Assembly (NCBI GenBank): GCA_030765055.1
Contig: CM060950.1
Location: 461,818,191-461,882,190, forward strand
Length of the DNA stretch: 64,000 nucleotides
Direction of reading: 5' to 3'
From: Mantis religiosa
Taxonomy: Eukaryota; Arthropoda; Insecta; Mantodea; Mantidae
In this document: positions 12,667 through 24,985 of the stretch, in pieces
How the letters are laid out: each line of letters begins with the position of its first letter
Position numbering within the stretch: the stretch's first letter is position 1
Translations under genes and position numbers: made by a program
Notes under the pieces: model-generated
Database searches by the model: none
The model's input: only the letters and a program-made list of their open reading frames with translations
Told to the model about the DNA's origin: nothing

Positions 12667-13858
12667 GTGAAGTAATAAATATTACACAAATAAATATATT
12701 TGCTAATGAGTCTCCACTTATCTTAAGAAGTTGATGATGTTTTTGCTATTGATCCTGAAAAACAAATTAATGATGCTTTAAAATTACTACATTTGCAAGA
12801 TAAAGCTATAAACTATAAAGCTATAAACTTCACATTAGAAACTGAAATTATTGGATATTTTCCTTTTCTAGCTTTGAAAATAATAAGAAATAGTAACAAA
12901 TTAGATATTGATATTTATAGGAATTCTGATAATTACATAAAAAATAAAAGTTTTAAATCTTTTTCACATAAATTTGCTGTTTTTAATAGTTTGATTTATA
13001 GATTAATAAATATATCCCTGAATAAAGAATAATTTAATAAAGAATATAAATATATTATTAATACGGCTTTAATTAATGGTTTTAATAGAGATTTTATACA
13101 AAAGATGATTGAAAAATTTGAATATGAAAACAAAACTGTTAGTGACATTTCTACTCTTAAAAAAAATAAAAGATTATTATAATTTTAAAAAATTTACTTA
13201 CCATCCTTGGGTTAATAAACCTTTTCAAAAAAAATTTCAAGAAGTTGGTATAACTTTAGTTCCTCAAAATAAATATAGTATTAAAAATTTATTAAAATTT
13301 TCTAAAAAAGATAAAATTTCTAATAATAAAAAATCTGGTATTTATCAATGTAATTACTTAGATTGTAATCTGCTTTATATTGGAAAGACGAAACGTAGTT
13401 TAGAAACCAAAAAGAAAGAACATTTTCGTAACATTAAATATAAACAAATTGATAAATCGGCCGTAGCAGATCCTTTTTGGTTATTGAACCATGAAATAAA
13501 TCCCAAAGTTAAATTATTAAAACAATAAAGTGTTCCCATAGATTTAATAGTGTGGGGAAAATATGTATTTAAAAAAATAAACATCGAGTAATGAATTTTG
13601 ATATACAGGCAATTGATTCTGTTTTTAGATTTGTTTCGTCTTCTTATGTTGGTAATGCTGAAAAATTAACATAACAAATGAAAAAACATGGTAACCGAGA
13701 TTTCCATAACAACGGAGTTTGTTTGGAATTAACTGTGGATGAATGCAATGTGCCTTCGAAATCGATTTTAAAAAGAAGAAAGAAGTATTAACATCAACTT
13801 CTTAAGATATGTGGAGATCCATTAACAAATATTTTTATTTGTGTAATTATTAAAATGG
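12667..13858 (+). pseudogene. Penelope-like element fragment between inverted repeats
   Basis: The frame near 12,730-13,030 reads V-D-D-V-F-A-I (RT catalytic YVDD region), then a T-L-E-T-E-I-I-G-Y-F-P-F-L-A-L block. Region 13,109-13,528 encodes a GIY-YIG endonuclease: S-G-I-Y-Q-C, then L-L-Y-I-G-K-T-K-R-S-L and K-E-H-F-R-N-I, followed by S-A-V-A-D and N-H-E-I. A frame change and stops separate the two parts. About 75 bp at 12,667-12,740 recur inverted at 13,785-13,858 (shared core CTTAAGAAGTTGATG). Inverted terminal repeats are known for some Penelope-like elements. Confidence 0.75.
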
Positions 13859-14229
13859 GGTACTTGAATACCTGTTAGCATAGAAGTACTACATTCAAAG
13901 TGTTTTCAATACTCGCCTTTACCTAAACAAGAAAGAAAAGTTATCTGTTTCCAAAACTATAAACTTTTAACCAAAAATCTGTCACAGATACATGATTTTA
14001 TTCACCCAGATTTGTTTACATTGTGGTAATTACCCACGGTTAATGGCGGTAGACACCAGGCATCAGAACGGTGTTCAAAATGGCAAATTGAATTTTTATT
14101 TATGGTTGCTGATGAACTGTTGTGGATTTCAGCGTCCCATTCAATTTTGGGAGTGGAAGACCACTAAATTTTGCTCAAAGACTTCTTTATCAGCCTTTGG
14201 GTTCATCTACAACCCATAAATATAAGCAC

Positions 14230-14375
14230 AGAACCACCGGATGTACTGCCCTATCTGAAGGAAGCCGCGCTAAGAAATTTTACACCCAAAAAAATCCGTT
14301 GCCCTCCTCCGCGTTTGAACCCTGGATCTCAGGGTGCAGAGGCTAGCATATTACCCCTAGATCAAAGAGAACAAC
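14230..14375 (-). repeat. possible tRNA-like repeat
   Basis: On the minus strand GGGTTCAAACG resembles a B box and is preceded by TAGGGGTAATATGCTAGCC, loosely tRNA-like. No folded tRNA can be drawn confidently. The neighbouring 13,859-14,229 and 14,376-14,760 contain short open frames without recognisable domains. Confidence 0.3.
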
Positions 14376-14760
14376 AATGGTAAACACATAAACTGCGTGC
14401 TCGCCCTCCATGGTTGCCAGATAACCAGAATCTTTTAACTGCGCCACAATGTAATGTGTGGAAATTTCCAAGTGATCTCATAAGTTGTCTCACAGAGGTA
14501 GTTATTGGGTCTCTGAGCGTCTGTGGTGACAAAAATATTTGGTTAATGAATGCTGTCAATTGCCAGGATCATATGGGCGCTGCCGGTGTGTAAGAATTTT
14601 GTCCTGCAGGTATTTTATATATCAGAAAATCTACTGACCTAGGACTGTTGCTTGTAAGCACACATATATCATGCAGCATTCAAGAAATGTACTGACATTT
14701 TGTGGAGACAGAAGTGACCTTAGCGCTTATTGTCAATTTTGTCTATCTCTTTAAAAAAAT

Positions 14761-15010
14761 GTACGACAGCCCATATAGGGCCAGGACGTGCCAAGCCTAC
14801 CGCCGGCCTCATGCCCACATATGCAAGGTAGACGTGAGGGATCATCCAACCGATACAGGGAGGAGATGTGGTCAGCATCTCGGCATTTCCCAGCCGGAAT
14901 GTTGGCTTTCATGACCAAGGCCGCGTGGACTCTGGTCATATACCCCAGGCCGCTTTCTATGGCAGGGAGCCAAGGAATGATGCCTTAGCCCACTGCGCCA
15001 CGCTGCAGGA
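14761..15010 (-). repeat. interspersed repeat, copy B
   Basis: The reverse complement aligns over about 160 bp with window positions 85-240, for example CTGACCACATCTCCT and TATGTGGGCATGAG in both. The left edge (its 3' end) is next to a short T-run in place of the ATT tract seen in copy A. The open frames across it are shared repeats and not genes. Confidence 0.7.
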
Positions 15011-15054
15011 CATCTATCTCTTAAGATATCTGAATTACGCTAAAGTCATCTAGA

Positions 15055-16804
15055 ATGTAGAGAATGTCTGGGGACATTCCCAAAAAATTCAAGATATATA
15101 TTTCACTTGTCATGAAAATATCTTAAACATATGTTATTTTAATCAAAACCATTGAAGCCTTTCTTGAGAAAATCAACTTTTTCGGACAATTTTAATGCAA
15201 AGGATGGTCCTGCTTGTAAAGACTTCCTTGAAAATCTTCGTGTTCCATCCTTCAAAGATATTGAACAAATACCTAGTTTTTCTTATGAGTTATGCTGTTC
15301 ACAGACACAAATGAATATTTTTCTAAAAATGAACTTTTAGATTCAGGGGATCTCAGAACTGTATTTCCACTGAAACCGAGGTGTCAAATTTTTGGTTGGA
15401 ATGCAGTACTTTCCTTAATTACTGTAGGCAGGTACTAAAAAATATAAAAGTAGTTACTTCTTGTAATTACAAAAGAAAGTTACATTTAAAATATTCTGGC
15501 TACCTTACCTACTATTATATTAGTACATTGCTTAATAGTGTACCTAATAGTTCATGATTGCATTTATTTTTTGAAGTACATACGAGTTCTGTCATGCTCT
15601 CTGAATGCTAATCCCTGTTTCCAAGAAAGCATGCTGCAGAAATAAGGTGATCAAGTATTTCCCCATTTTGTTTAACAGTTACATTATATTGTTCTACTGA
15701 AATTCTATAGGCTTCACTGAGAGCATTCTATCCTTACCTCCTTTCCAAATAGTTTTAGTTCTTTATCACATTTAACGTATATTTTAATATATATATATAT
15801 ATATATAGCATATTTTAATATGTAAATATATATATACACACGGTGTTCATTTTTATTCGTTATTTCCCGCCCTCCGATTGAGCAAGAATGACATCATAGT
15901 TGATGGTAAGTCTATCTTGAAATCATAGTGACCTCTCTGGAGAAAAAGCGGTAATGTTTGCGGAACAGTAACTAACTACAGTGCTCTGAGTGTGATTGAG
16001 CTGATAACTAATACAACCGGCCTCGCATTTCACCCCTCTTTACGGTGATAATGATTATCATTCTAGTACATATGTAAAGTAGCACGTTTCTACTCTAAAG
16101 GTGGATATGTAGACAGAGCACCACGTCTTCTAGGTTACTTTCGTACCGGCATTAAAATTAGTGCGAAATATAAATATATTTTAAACCGCTGCATATAGGA
16201 GTTTATGCAGTTCTAGCTGGCATTCAGACAAGTCCCTCGGAGCGTTAGTCAAAAGTGTCCATGTAACGTCAAATTGACATACTTTTGTTTGCAGTATAAA
16301 CGTCTTACGTTTTATCAGTATACCATATAAACTTTTTGCCATTCTCACGCTTAATTAAATTGCCTTTATTAATGTTGGTATCCTTCTGTCTTTTAAAACC
16401 AATACGTGAATCAAACATTTCCAAGATACAGGATCAGTTACTTGCAATCGAGAAATACTTGACGCTATAAAGTGACTGTTCCAATTTAGAAGTAATAAAC
16501 GTAATAAGTAAGTATTATAAACCACTCAGTAAAACAACATTTTGTCCATTGTTTATTTTTAAGTCCCAAATGCAATGGTAGATCACGTATTTATATACTT
16601 GCCGCTTTTGCCTCCCTTCCATCAATTGCTCCACTATACCCGCTACAGTCGTGTTTATAGAAAGTGAGTGATCTAGCACAACTGAGCTAAAACGTGCGTA
16701 ATTTCGCTTCCCGTAATCATGCTTCACTTATGCTAAGCACCATCAATGACTTCTTCGTTAGCAAGTTCTTCTCGACCCTGCTAGATGATGGGTGAGTCAA
16801 GTTC
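15055..16804. other. non-coding interval with (TA)n
   Basis: No recognisable coding similarity. A short (TA)n tract lies near 15,788-15,807. Several 60-70-codon frames occur (e.g. 15,152-15,340), none with a domain that can be named. Confidence 0.4.
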
Positions 16805-16816
16805 AGTTCGGGCTGT

Positions 16817-18162
16817 AAGTAATGCATCGCCGTCTTCTGTCTTACCTTAATCATAACCATGTTCTTCCGCCTTATCAATTGGCATTTCGTCACAAACATC
16901 CCACTACCCATCAGCTTTTACGATTAACTCAGTCAATTGTTCACGGCTTCGAGGCCCATCAGTATATCACGGCTGTCGTCCTTGATGTACCACAGGCATT
17001 CGACAAGGTTTGGCATGGTGGTTAGCTCCTTAAGCTCTACCGCATCGGTCTTCCTAATTATTACTTATCACATCTAATCCACAGTTTCCTCTATGACCGC
17101 ATCTTTTCAGTACGCATTGGTGGAAATCTTTCATCTCCACGTAATATTACCGCAGGTGTCCCACAGGGTTCTATCTTAGCCCCGACTCTATTTAATATAT
17201 ATATTTCTGATATTCCTGACTTAGCTCCTACTTCTTTAGCTCTTTACGCTGATGACACAGTACTATATTATTCTCATGTTAATCTCCAGCACGCACAACA
17301 AGTAGTAAAGCTCTCTTTAGATCGCCTAACTCATTGGTTCAGCACTTGGCGGATCTCATTGAACCCTCAGAAAACCGAAGCTAAAATCTTCACTCTTCGC
17401 CGATATACTCCACTTACTCCGTTGCATCTCTACAGGAACGATGTCCCTTGGCTCCCCACTACAACTTCCGTTAAATACCTTGGAGTGTTTTTGGACTCTC
17501 GACTGACCTGGCGTGCTCATATCGATCGTCTTATATCACTGGCCTCCGGGCGACTTTCAAAACTCTCACCTCTGTTGCATCGCCGTTGCAGCCTCGGCCT
17601 ACAGTCTTCATTATTACTATACAAATCACTCGTTCGTCCGCTTATTACATATGCCTGCCAAGTGTGGGGGGCCGCACACACATGTCATCTGCGTCGTCTT
17701 CAGGTCATACAGATTCGCTTTATGCGCACCGCTACCAACGCTCTATGGTTCATCCGTAATCAGCAGCTCCATCACGAACTAGGACTGTTACCTCTTCACG
17801 ACTACATTCGCAGGATCGCTCGTCGTTTCTTTTCCACGCTGCAAGAAGTTCCAGGAGCTGTGCATTATAACATCCGCGTCCGCACGCGCCAGCCCTCACG
17901 CTTGAAGAGGAGAGTACCGCAGGACCTGCTTCTAAGTGACACCTCTGATTTGAGTGATGCTAGTGCTTGATATCTGTCTTACATCTTCAATATTGACATA
18001 ATTTCACAGAGAGTATTATTGGAGTTCTAACTTAGTGTAGTTAGGGGGCGGCCTGTTAGCCTACCCCTGAGTGATATTGTTCTTATTGTACTGTTACCTT
18101 CTTTTCACTCTGATCTGTAAAGCAATGTACTGCTGATCGATCAATAAAAAAATTATAAAAAA
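16817..18162 (+). mobile_element. 5'-truncated Jockey-like LINE with 12-bp TSD
   Basis: A single reading frame covers RT and the C-terminal region. It opens with P-P-Y-Q-L-A-F-R, then V-V-L-D-V-P-Q-A-F-D-K-V-W-H and V-P-Q-G-S-I-L-A-P. Y-A-D-D follows at 17,245-17,256, then K-Y-L-G-V-F-L-D. Only one stop interrupts it (TAG, 17,023-17,025), so it is fairly young. The coding part ends at 17,970, followed by a 190-bp 3' UTR and an A-rich tail. AGTTCGGGCTGT flanks it (16,805-16,816 and 18,163-18,174), proving target-primed insertion. The endonuclease and ORF1 are missing. Confidence 0.9.
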
Positions 18163-18592
18163 AGTTCGGGCTGTCCCTTCCTTTCCCTGGTTGCAGGTTA
18201 TTTCTGATATTTTTTTACTCGGCATAAAAGAAAACATTACAATGGTATCGAATTTTAGAGCTCATGAATGTGAAACAGACGGCTTATCCCTAGCCAAGTT
18301 TACATTAATGGTTTGTTGTTCTAGTTACTCCTTTTTATTTTCTCTCTTAGATACTTACAGGAAGTAAGTAAAGTATTGTACTCCACCCAACATTTCCTTA
18401 CCAAGATTTAACTAGAACTACACATATTGAGACACCCCAAATAAACAAGATTAAAAGAAGTCTGTGTATGCGCGAACGCGAGTGTGTCTTTAAACAGTAT
18501 AATACAAATATGAACGTCGGTTAAATGCCAAACGTTGGGTTCTCAGAGCGCTAACCGAGAATCGCTATTCTCGCCGACACTTTTACTAAAAG

Positions 18593-18810
18593 AGACCACC
18601 AGATGGAGATAATGTGAAATGATAATGAAGATGAAATAGAGGGACAGCACATTCGGGAAATGTAATTACTCTACCTAACATTCACTTGGCGACCTAAGAA
18701 ATCCCCCGGAAAACCTATGATACAGGTAGGTCGGCCACGGGAGTCGAACCCGGACCTTCCGAATGCGAACAACAGACGAAACCACCTGGGCCATCTCACT
18801 TGGTGAATAT
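18593..18810 (-). mobile_element. tRNA-derived SINE
   Basis: Read on the minus strand, GATGGCCCAGGTGG (A box) is followed by GGGTTCGACTCC (B box, 18,741-18,752 region), then a body with ACCTACCTGTATCATAGG. Spacing fits a tRNA-type Pol III promoter. It lies just outside the left end of the hAT element and does not interrupt it. It is a different SINE family from those at 5.5 and 6.9 kb by body sequence. Confidence 0.75.
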
Positions 18811-18826
18811 AGCCTTGTCTTTTATG

Positions 18827-21626
18827 CAGGGGCGGTTGGTCATAAGGGTGCGAAGGTGCGCGCCCCCTAAAAGAAATCTTAGAGAAATAAATTAACCATG
18901 GCCTTTCGAAAAGAAAGAAAATTTATTTTTTAACTATCAGAAAGCTTCATAAGGTAGTAAAAGTGATGTCTTCATACCTAGGTGGCAAGGGAGTGGGGAA
19001 GGGGGGGGGGACTTGTACCTGTGCTCATCCGGCGCGGTTCTGTTCGTGCCTAGAGCAGTCCACAGAGTAGTTTTTTATTGCTAAAATGCACGGGTTTCTT
19101 ATTTTAGAGTTCCTTGTAGAGTTAGGAATATTAAAAACAGTGATAGAGGTGGCTATGTAAAATCCAGTGACAAAAGAATAATGCATAACTTTGTAAAATC
19201 ACAAAGGAAGTGCAACTTTCGAGGTTTACTCTTGAAGAAAAAGTACAATTGAAACCTTTATGTAGACCAACGCCCGAATTCTTAATGGGAAAAATAAACA
19301 CTAAGAAATATGAAAACCGGGTGTTTAAGAGGCACCTTAGTTCTAAGGTCATGTATGAGAAATATGACTGGGTCTGTGGCGGCGAAATTCCCTTTTTCTG
19401 CTATCCGTGTGTTTTGCTTCTTCCTAAATATGCCAATTATTTGTGGACAGTTAAGGGAGTGAGTAATATAAACAATTAACAGCAAAAATAAAGAAACATG
19501 AACATTCAGTGCTCAATATGCTTAGTGTGGTATATATGAAACTCCTAGGAAAACAAAACATTGCATCGTGTCTTGACTCCATGTTTAAAGAAAATATTAG
19601 GAAGTATACCATTCAAGTGAGTAAAAATACACATATTTTAAAAAGGCTTATTTCATGTGTGAAGTTTTGCGCTGTGTTTCAACTAACTTTACGAGCACAT
19701 GACCAGTCTGTTATTTCTTCTAATCCAGGGGTGTACAGGAGCCTCGTTGACTATACAGCTGAACTGGATACAGTGATAAAAATTTAGAAACAGTTACAGT
19801 ATTTAGCGGAACTTCGAAAACAGTGTAGAATGATCTATTAGGCTGGATGTTGAAAGCCTATACGGAGAAAATAGAGCAACAGATACGAGCTTCTGAGTTT
19901 GTTCCCATTCAGTGTGTTGAGACAAATGACGTTTCAAATCACTGTCAGATGGTTTTGGTATTCCGTAACGTATACGAGGAATTCGTAAATGAGAGACTTT
20001 CGGCTTTTGTGGACCATGAAAGAAGACATGCGGAGTCTCTGACAAAGTGCATAAGGAATGAAATCCACCCGACTCTTGAAAATACCACACTCATAGCTCA
20101 AATCTTTGACGGAGCCAGTGTTATGAGTGGAAGGGCTGGTTGAGTACATGCTGAAATAAAGGAAACATATCCATAAGCGTACTTTGTTTATTGATGTACA
20201 CACAAGTAGAATTTAATCATACAAAAGCCAACTAACCCTAATTCCCAGGTTCGCGCGCTTTTTTCAGATCTGTCGGATATTCCATCATTCTTTTCCAATT
20301 CCTCTTTGCAATTTGATATTTGAGAAAATGTAGTGCAAGAAAGACTTCCCTGAGTTGTTTTAACAAGATGGAATTACAACAGTACCGTCAATGTTATGTA
20401 CGAAGACATAGAAAACCTGAAAAATTGTTTCGAAATTATTGAAGAAAGCTGCACCAATAGAACCACAATAAATGAAGCCAGTAGCTACAGAAGAGCTCTT
20501 AAAGACCCCAATTTTATTTTTTGGTTAAGAGTTTTCCACAAAATCCTACCTCATGTAGACATTTTGTACCAGCAACTTCAAAAGAAGAGCAAAGATAGTG
20601 TAACGTTACAGAATGACATCCTTATGTTTAAACAACAAATGGGACAAGAAAGATTGAGTATTGCTGACGTACACAAAAACTTATGTGAACAATTTCCACA
20701 GAAACCAAAGAAAAGAAAAGGTATGGAATGTTCAAAGACTGGAGATGCCCAAGGAAGTGTGTGACGTCATCACAACTACTGTCCCAGATTTACGTATACT
20801 GGACATCTAGGAGCTGCATATTTACTGTATAGCGCCCTATTTAAGGATTTTTGTAAACGTTTCCAGGAAGAAAAGTCCACGTGAGTGATGCAATGCTATC
20901 CTTTTCGACAGCAAGGAAAACTGCGCATAGAGTTTCAGTTAATTTAAAGACTAAATGACTTTAACATTCAAGGAGCATTGACACTTTTTCATTTCATTTA
21001 TGAAAATAAGCTTTCGTGAGTGTTCAGTAAAATCATACAGCTTTTGAAAATTTTCATAACAACGCCGAGGAGATTGCGGAATTTGAACGTTACTTTTGCC
21101 CTCTGAAAAGGATAAAAACGTTTTCAATAAATACAATGAAAAATGACAAACTCAATGCTCTAGCAAATCTGTCAATAAATAAGGCCCCTATCAGTAACAT
21201 GCAGGATTTTGATGAAAGAGTGATGGAAAATTTCATTATATTAAAGAACACATAAATTGGTTAAAAGTGCAATTCATGATAAACTGAACAAATGCCAAAT
21301 ACGAGAATTAATGTGTGTACATTCAGTGATGTGCGAGTGAATCTGTGAAGAAAAAGTTACATTGGTGTGGTGGCAGCTTATATGGATTTGCGTGAGCTTG
21401 AATGATGTTCTAATAACATCCTTTTATATGTTGCAAGCATATTAATATACAGCTTTGGCCAAAGATTGTGTTGGGCTTCTTGTACTTATTTCTTAAGTAT
21501 ATATCACAACCTGAGGACCACTACTTCTGTGGGTTATAGAGGCAGAATTTGAAAAAAAATGGTTCTTAAAATTTTCAAGTGTAATAATTTATTGTTGTCA
21601 ATACTTAGCAAGCGAAACCGCCACTG
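18827..21626 (+). mobile_element. hAT transposon, full length, degenerate (ZMYM/TTF-type)
   Basis: Ends are CAGGGGCGGTT on the left and, read inwards from the right, CAGTGGCGGTT. Both sides carry the 8-bp target duplication CTTTTATG (18,819-18,826 and 21,627-21,634), the hAT hallmark. The interior holds a broken transposase: a TTF-type zinc-finger part (19,210-19,479, ending F-F-C-Y-P-C), then 19,509-19,787, then 19,847-20,143 (ending D-G-A-S-V-M-S-G), and 20,396-20,764. A hATC dimerisation-like stretch lies near 21,090-21,260. Frame changes between each part show it is dead. Confidence 0.88.
19210..21260 (+). pseudogene. hAT transposase remnant
   Basis: Conceptual pieces in order resemble transposase-derived ZMYM-type proteins. 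A Cys-rich N-terminal finger comes first. Then H-I-L-K-R-L-I-S-C-V-K-F-C precedes an R-A-H-D segment, the R-G-H-D-E motif of the family. The E-T-N-D-V-S-N block matches the A-D-E-T-T-D-I-S-N catalytic block with the second Asp altered. Then comes D-G-A-S-V-M-S-G, a helical insertion region and the C-terminal dimerisation part. At least four frame changes are needed to connect the pieces. Confidence 0.75.
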
Positions 21627-21634
21627 CTTTTATG

Positions 21635-21985
21635 CAAACCTTGTCTGGTATTACACTCAACGCACTAAACTTGGCCTCTGGCAATGTGTTAGGTATTTCT
21701 TTAACTCAAGTTATGAAAATTAGACTTTAACTGTTGCCAACATCACTATCAACTTCGAATCGCCGCACAGAGATTAGGTGCCTAAACTATTTGCTAAGAT
21801 TATGCTTGAAACTTAAATGGCGAGCGTTATTTATCGTAACTTCACGGGTGATCAGCTTGGAATGTCCAAAAGCTCTAAATTTTTTAACATTGGCACGACT
21901 GATCACCCGTGGAACCATGATCAATATTTACTAAGCAGCTGGAACGGAAATATCTGAATGCTATTCTCATTACTTTGCTGATGGA
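21635..21985. other. non-coding interval with a hairpin
   Basis: An inverted repeat with arms TCACGGGTGATCAG (near 21,842) and CTGATCACCCGTGG (near 21,900) spans about 75 bp. The 66-codon frame across it is not recognised. Confidence 0.4.
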
Positions 21986-21989
21986 ATAC

Positions 21990-23144
21990 TTAGGGGGGAC
22001 GTATGCAAAAGTTCAGTCTTCCATAAATAGCCATAACACCCAAAGTTTTCAAGTTAGAGAAGTGAAACTTAGTATACTCGTTTACGATAATACAGTTAAT
22101 ATCCACAATGTTTTTCTCAAAATTTTCCATTGTTTATAACTAATACTACATATTTCTTCTATATGCAGAGATATTTACAAACAAGCCCATTTTTTTTCAA
22201 AATTCACATATGCTATCTTTCTGAAATTTGGTATATTATTTTAAAACACACTAAAAATGAAATTGTTGGATTTAGATTTCTTATGGAAGCTGTATAGAAT
22301 TAAAAAAATGTTAATCATATACATCCTTTAAAAATCAAAATAATTTCATATAATGTGTATCATCACATTCCATCTGGAGCTTACCCTTAAATTCTAGAAC
22401 CAATAAAATGCTCATTGTGGCATAAGAAAGCTGTGTGCTAAATTGCATCACTATAGATTAAGTAGTTTGAGCGAGAACTGGGTTGAGGTTGTAGAAAATG
22501 CAAGTTACGGGGAAAAGCAATTAAAAATACAATGAGTATTATTCAGTTTGCCTTTTAATTTTAAGTCAGAACTTCCCATATCCATTGTCTGTATCGTCGT
22601 TCTGGTCTTCTTCAGCCTTTCTTTTTAAATTCCTCTTCTGTCTTGCTTCTTTCTGCATTAATTTCATAGCGCTTTCTGCACCAGCGGTGCGAATGTTGTC
22701 GATACTCTGCAAAATTGTTTCCATAAACACACCAGGTTGATACTCTAACTGATGCATAACTTTCTTTCTGCCAACATTTCCATCATTTAACACTATTCCA
22801 GCATCAAATGTAGCAATTTTCATCACTATGGAAGACACAAATTATGTTTTGGGACACATTTTCCACATCAAACTGTTAAGGCTTTCTTTTGGGTTCTGTG
22901 TCTCTCCATAGAGACATTTTTTTATCAAGTCTGGGTGGGCTAAGAATTGGTAGGTGGGCTTTATAGATTCCAAGACAGCTGATGGAAGACTATGTGTTGC
23001 TACTATGCATTTCATTTTTAAAGTTACATACAGACCACGTCCAGGCATAATATTTTGGTGTTTGATAGCTAACACTATATACTATTTTACAAAACAATAA
23101 AAAAATTTAGATATTTTGAAAATTTTCTCGTACGTCCCCCCTAA
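21990..23144 (-). mobile_element. short TIR DNA transposon with 4-bp TSD (ATAC)
   Basis: Left end TTAGGGGGGACGTA and right end TACGTCCCCCCTAA are perfect 14-bp inverted repeats. ATAC flanks both (21,986-21,989 and 23,145-23,148). The interior holds only the 3' part of a minus-strand coding region (22,566-23,075). It is therefore an internally deleted copy of about 1.16 kb. A 4-bp duplication is unlike the 8-9 bp of Mutator-type elements and fits families such as Sola. The superfamily is left open. Confidence 0.7.
22566..23075 (-). pseudogene. transposase C-terminal fragment, family uncertain
   Basis: Two overlapping pieces read in order. The first has A-V-L-E-S-I-K-P-T-Y-Q-F-L-A, then P-D-L-I-K-K-C-L and T-Q-N-P-K-E-S-L-N-S-L-M-W. 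The second continues with A-G-I-V-L-N-D-G-N and ends in a basic tail and an acidic patch. I recognise the type as a protein frequent in arthropod genomes and often labelled a Mutator-like transposase. The N-terminal catalytic part is absent. A frame change near 22,840 separates the two pieces. Confidence 0.5.
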
Positions 23145-23645
23145 ATACGGCAGCAATAAATTTAAAGTAGTGACGTTGTTTCTAATACATCCAGCTGTCT
23201 TGCGTTTTACCCATACAAGTGACATTGATGAAACAGAGTTTATTTGCGCATTTGTTTAGAGCAAACACACACTATAATCATACAAAAATATGGATTTGTT
23301 AGCAAATAATTTTAACTTACTCTTATATTAGATATGAAGCTCAAAGACACTTCCTCCCCAAATCGCAAGTTTGTAGTGTTATTAGCTTCATCGGTGTTAA
23401 CCGAACCCACAACTTCCAAATAGAGAATATCGCACAGTAAGCCATCATCATTCACACTTACCTATGGCTATTTTGCATTTTGACTGTCCATTTAGTACAA
23501 CAGGACGTAATCAGTCCCTTGTGTTCCTTGTAACCTCAATCTTTAGGGTTATTGCTGCTTTAGTAGTGAATTACGGCACTTTATTTATTGTTTAACTTGG
23601 GTAGTATTTTACTTCACTATTTTCATTAAACAGTGTTTATGATGT

Positions 23646-23852
23646 ACGAGGGTCAGCTGATGAGTCCCGGGCCTCTCATAGAGATGGCACCACTGGGCCA
23701 GTTGGAGGGATAGCATCATATAGTTTAACTCTACACTAGTTTATATCCATAATTAACGGTCCATAGCTCTCTGGGTTTTGGAATCTCAACATTTTAAACA
23801 AGACAATTGTAGAGATTTCACGAAAGTGGAGGTTTTGGAAAAACTAGCAGTG
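23646..23852. mobile_element. possible mariner end fragment
   Basis: The motif TACGAGGGTCAGCTGATGAG followed by TCCCGGGCC resembles a mariner terminal repeat joined to TA. No partner end was identified. The interval 23,149-23,645 holds nothing recognised. Confidence 0.35.
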
Positions 23853-24985
23853 ATTAGGTTAGATTAGATTAGATTAGAATGAGTTGCGTTCAGTAGGTTT
23901 ACTTGTAGCCAGAAAAGGCTGTGAACATTGAACATGTCCAGAGGTATAAAGTTTAATAGCATATATATGTACAAAAGTTAACATAAGACACATATTATAG
24001 TACACAGGCAATATGAACAACAATATGGAAAACAAAGCAGGGATAATTATATGTGATACTAAATCAAACACTTTTTAAACCAGCTTTCACTTGGCTTATA
24101 CCAGTACGTCTCAACCTTTTTGCAATGGATACCATTCTTGTTATTTATTAAATACCTATACATTAAAAATAAACTTTCAACTTGCATCAAATATTTATTG
24201 GTAATGATTTGTCATTGGAATAGTTAGATACTACTTACAGAGCTACAGAAGCATTATCAGGATAATTTGTCATTCAGATAATTTTGTACAGAATAAAAAG
24301 ATTTTGAGAAAAGGTACTCTCTAAGCTGTTTTAAAACCACCGAAATTATCAACTTTTTCTTTAAGAACATTAGGAAGTGCGCCAAATATTTTGATAGTTT
24401 CATAATGCACACCTTTCTGGAAGCAAGAAAGTTTAGCACTGGGATAATGGATATTATACTTTTGTCTAGTGTTTATTTTGTGAATTACATTATTTGTTCC
24501 AAATAAGGCACGATTGCATACAAAGAATTTTAGGATCGAGAATATATACATGCAAGGAAGCGTTAATATCTTCAATCTTGAAAAAAAAGATCTTTACAGG
24601 AGCATCTAGTGTGGGTGTTAGTAATGATTCTTATAACCCTCTTTTGCATAAGAAATATCTTTTTACTTTCCACTGAGTTGCCCCAAAACAATATTCCATA
24701 TTCCGTAATAAAGTTAAAGTATGCATAAGGTACTAATTTAAGTGTCTCAATAGAACTCACATTAACCAGCTCTTGGATAGCCTAACAGGCAGAGCTGAGT
24801 TTAGGTAAGATATAATTTATGTGAGCTTTCCAATCTAAACATCTGTCCACAGAAATTTTATGCCGTCCATTTCTTCTAATAACATATCATTAATCCCGAT
24901 TTATATTTCAGTATGTGATGTACGACAGGTTATAAATTTGACCACTTTTGTTTTGTCTAGATTCACAGATAATAAGTACTTCCAT
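23853..24985 (-). pseudogene. LINE 3' fragment with (TCTAA)n tail
   Basis: Minus-strand pieces in order run as follows. L-S-V-N-L-D-K-T-K-V-V-K-F lies near 24,930-24,985. G-I-L-F-W-G-N-S then K-R-V-I-R-I-I-T-N lies at 24,572-24,760. I-N-T-R-Q-K-Y-N, F-Q-K-G-V-H-Y and I-F-G-A-L-P-N lie at 24,321-24,575. These fit the C-terminal RT region of a non-LTR element. The low-coordinate end is a pentanucleotide repeat (GATTA-type, 23,853-23,880), probably its tail. Confidence 0.65.

Noticed and set aside
23853..23880. Interstitial telomere repeat (TTAGG)n
   Set aside because: Only one TTAGG is present among TTAGA units; the tract sits at the 3' end of a LINE and fits a LINE tail.
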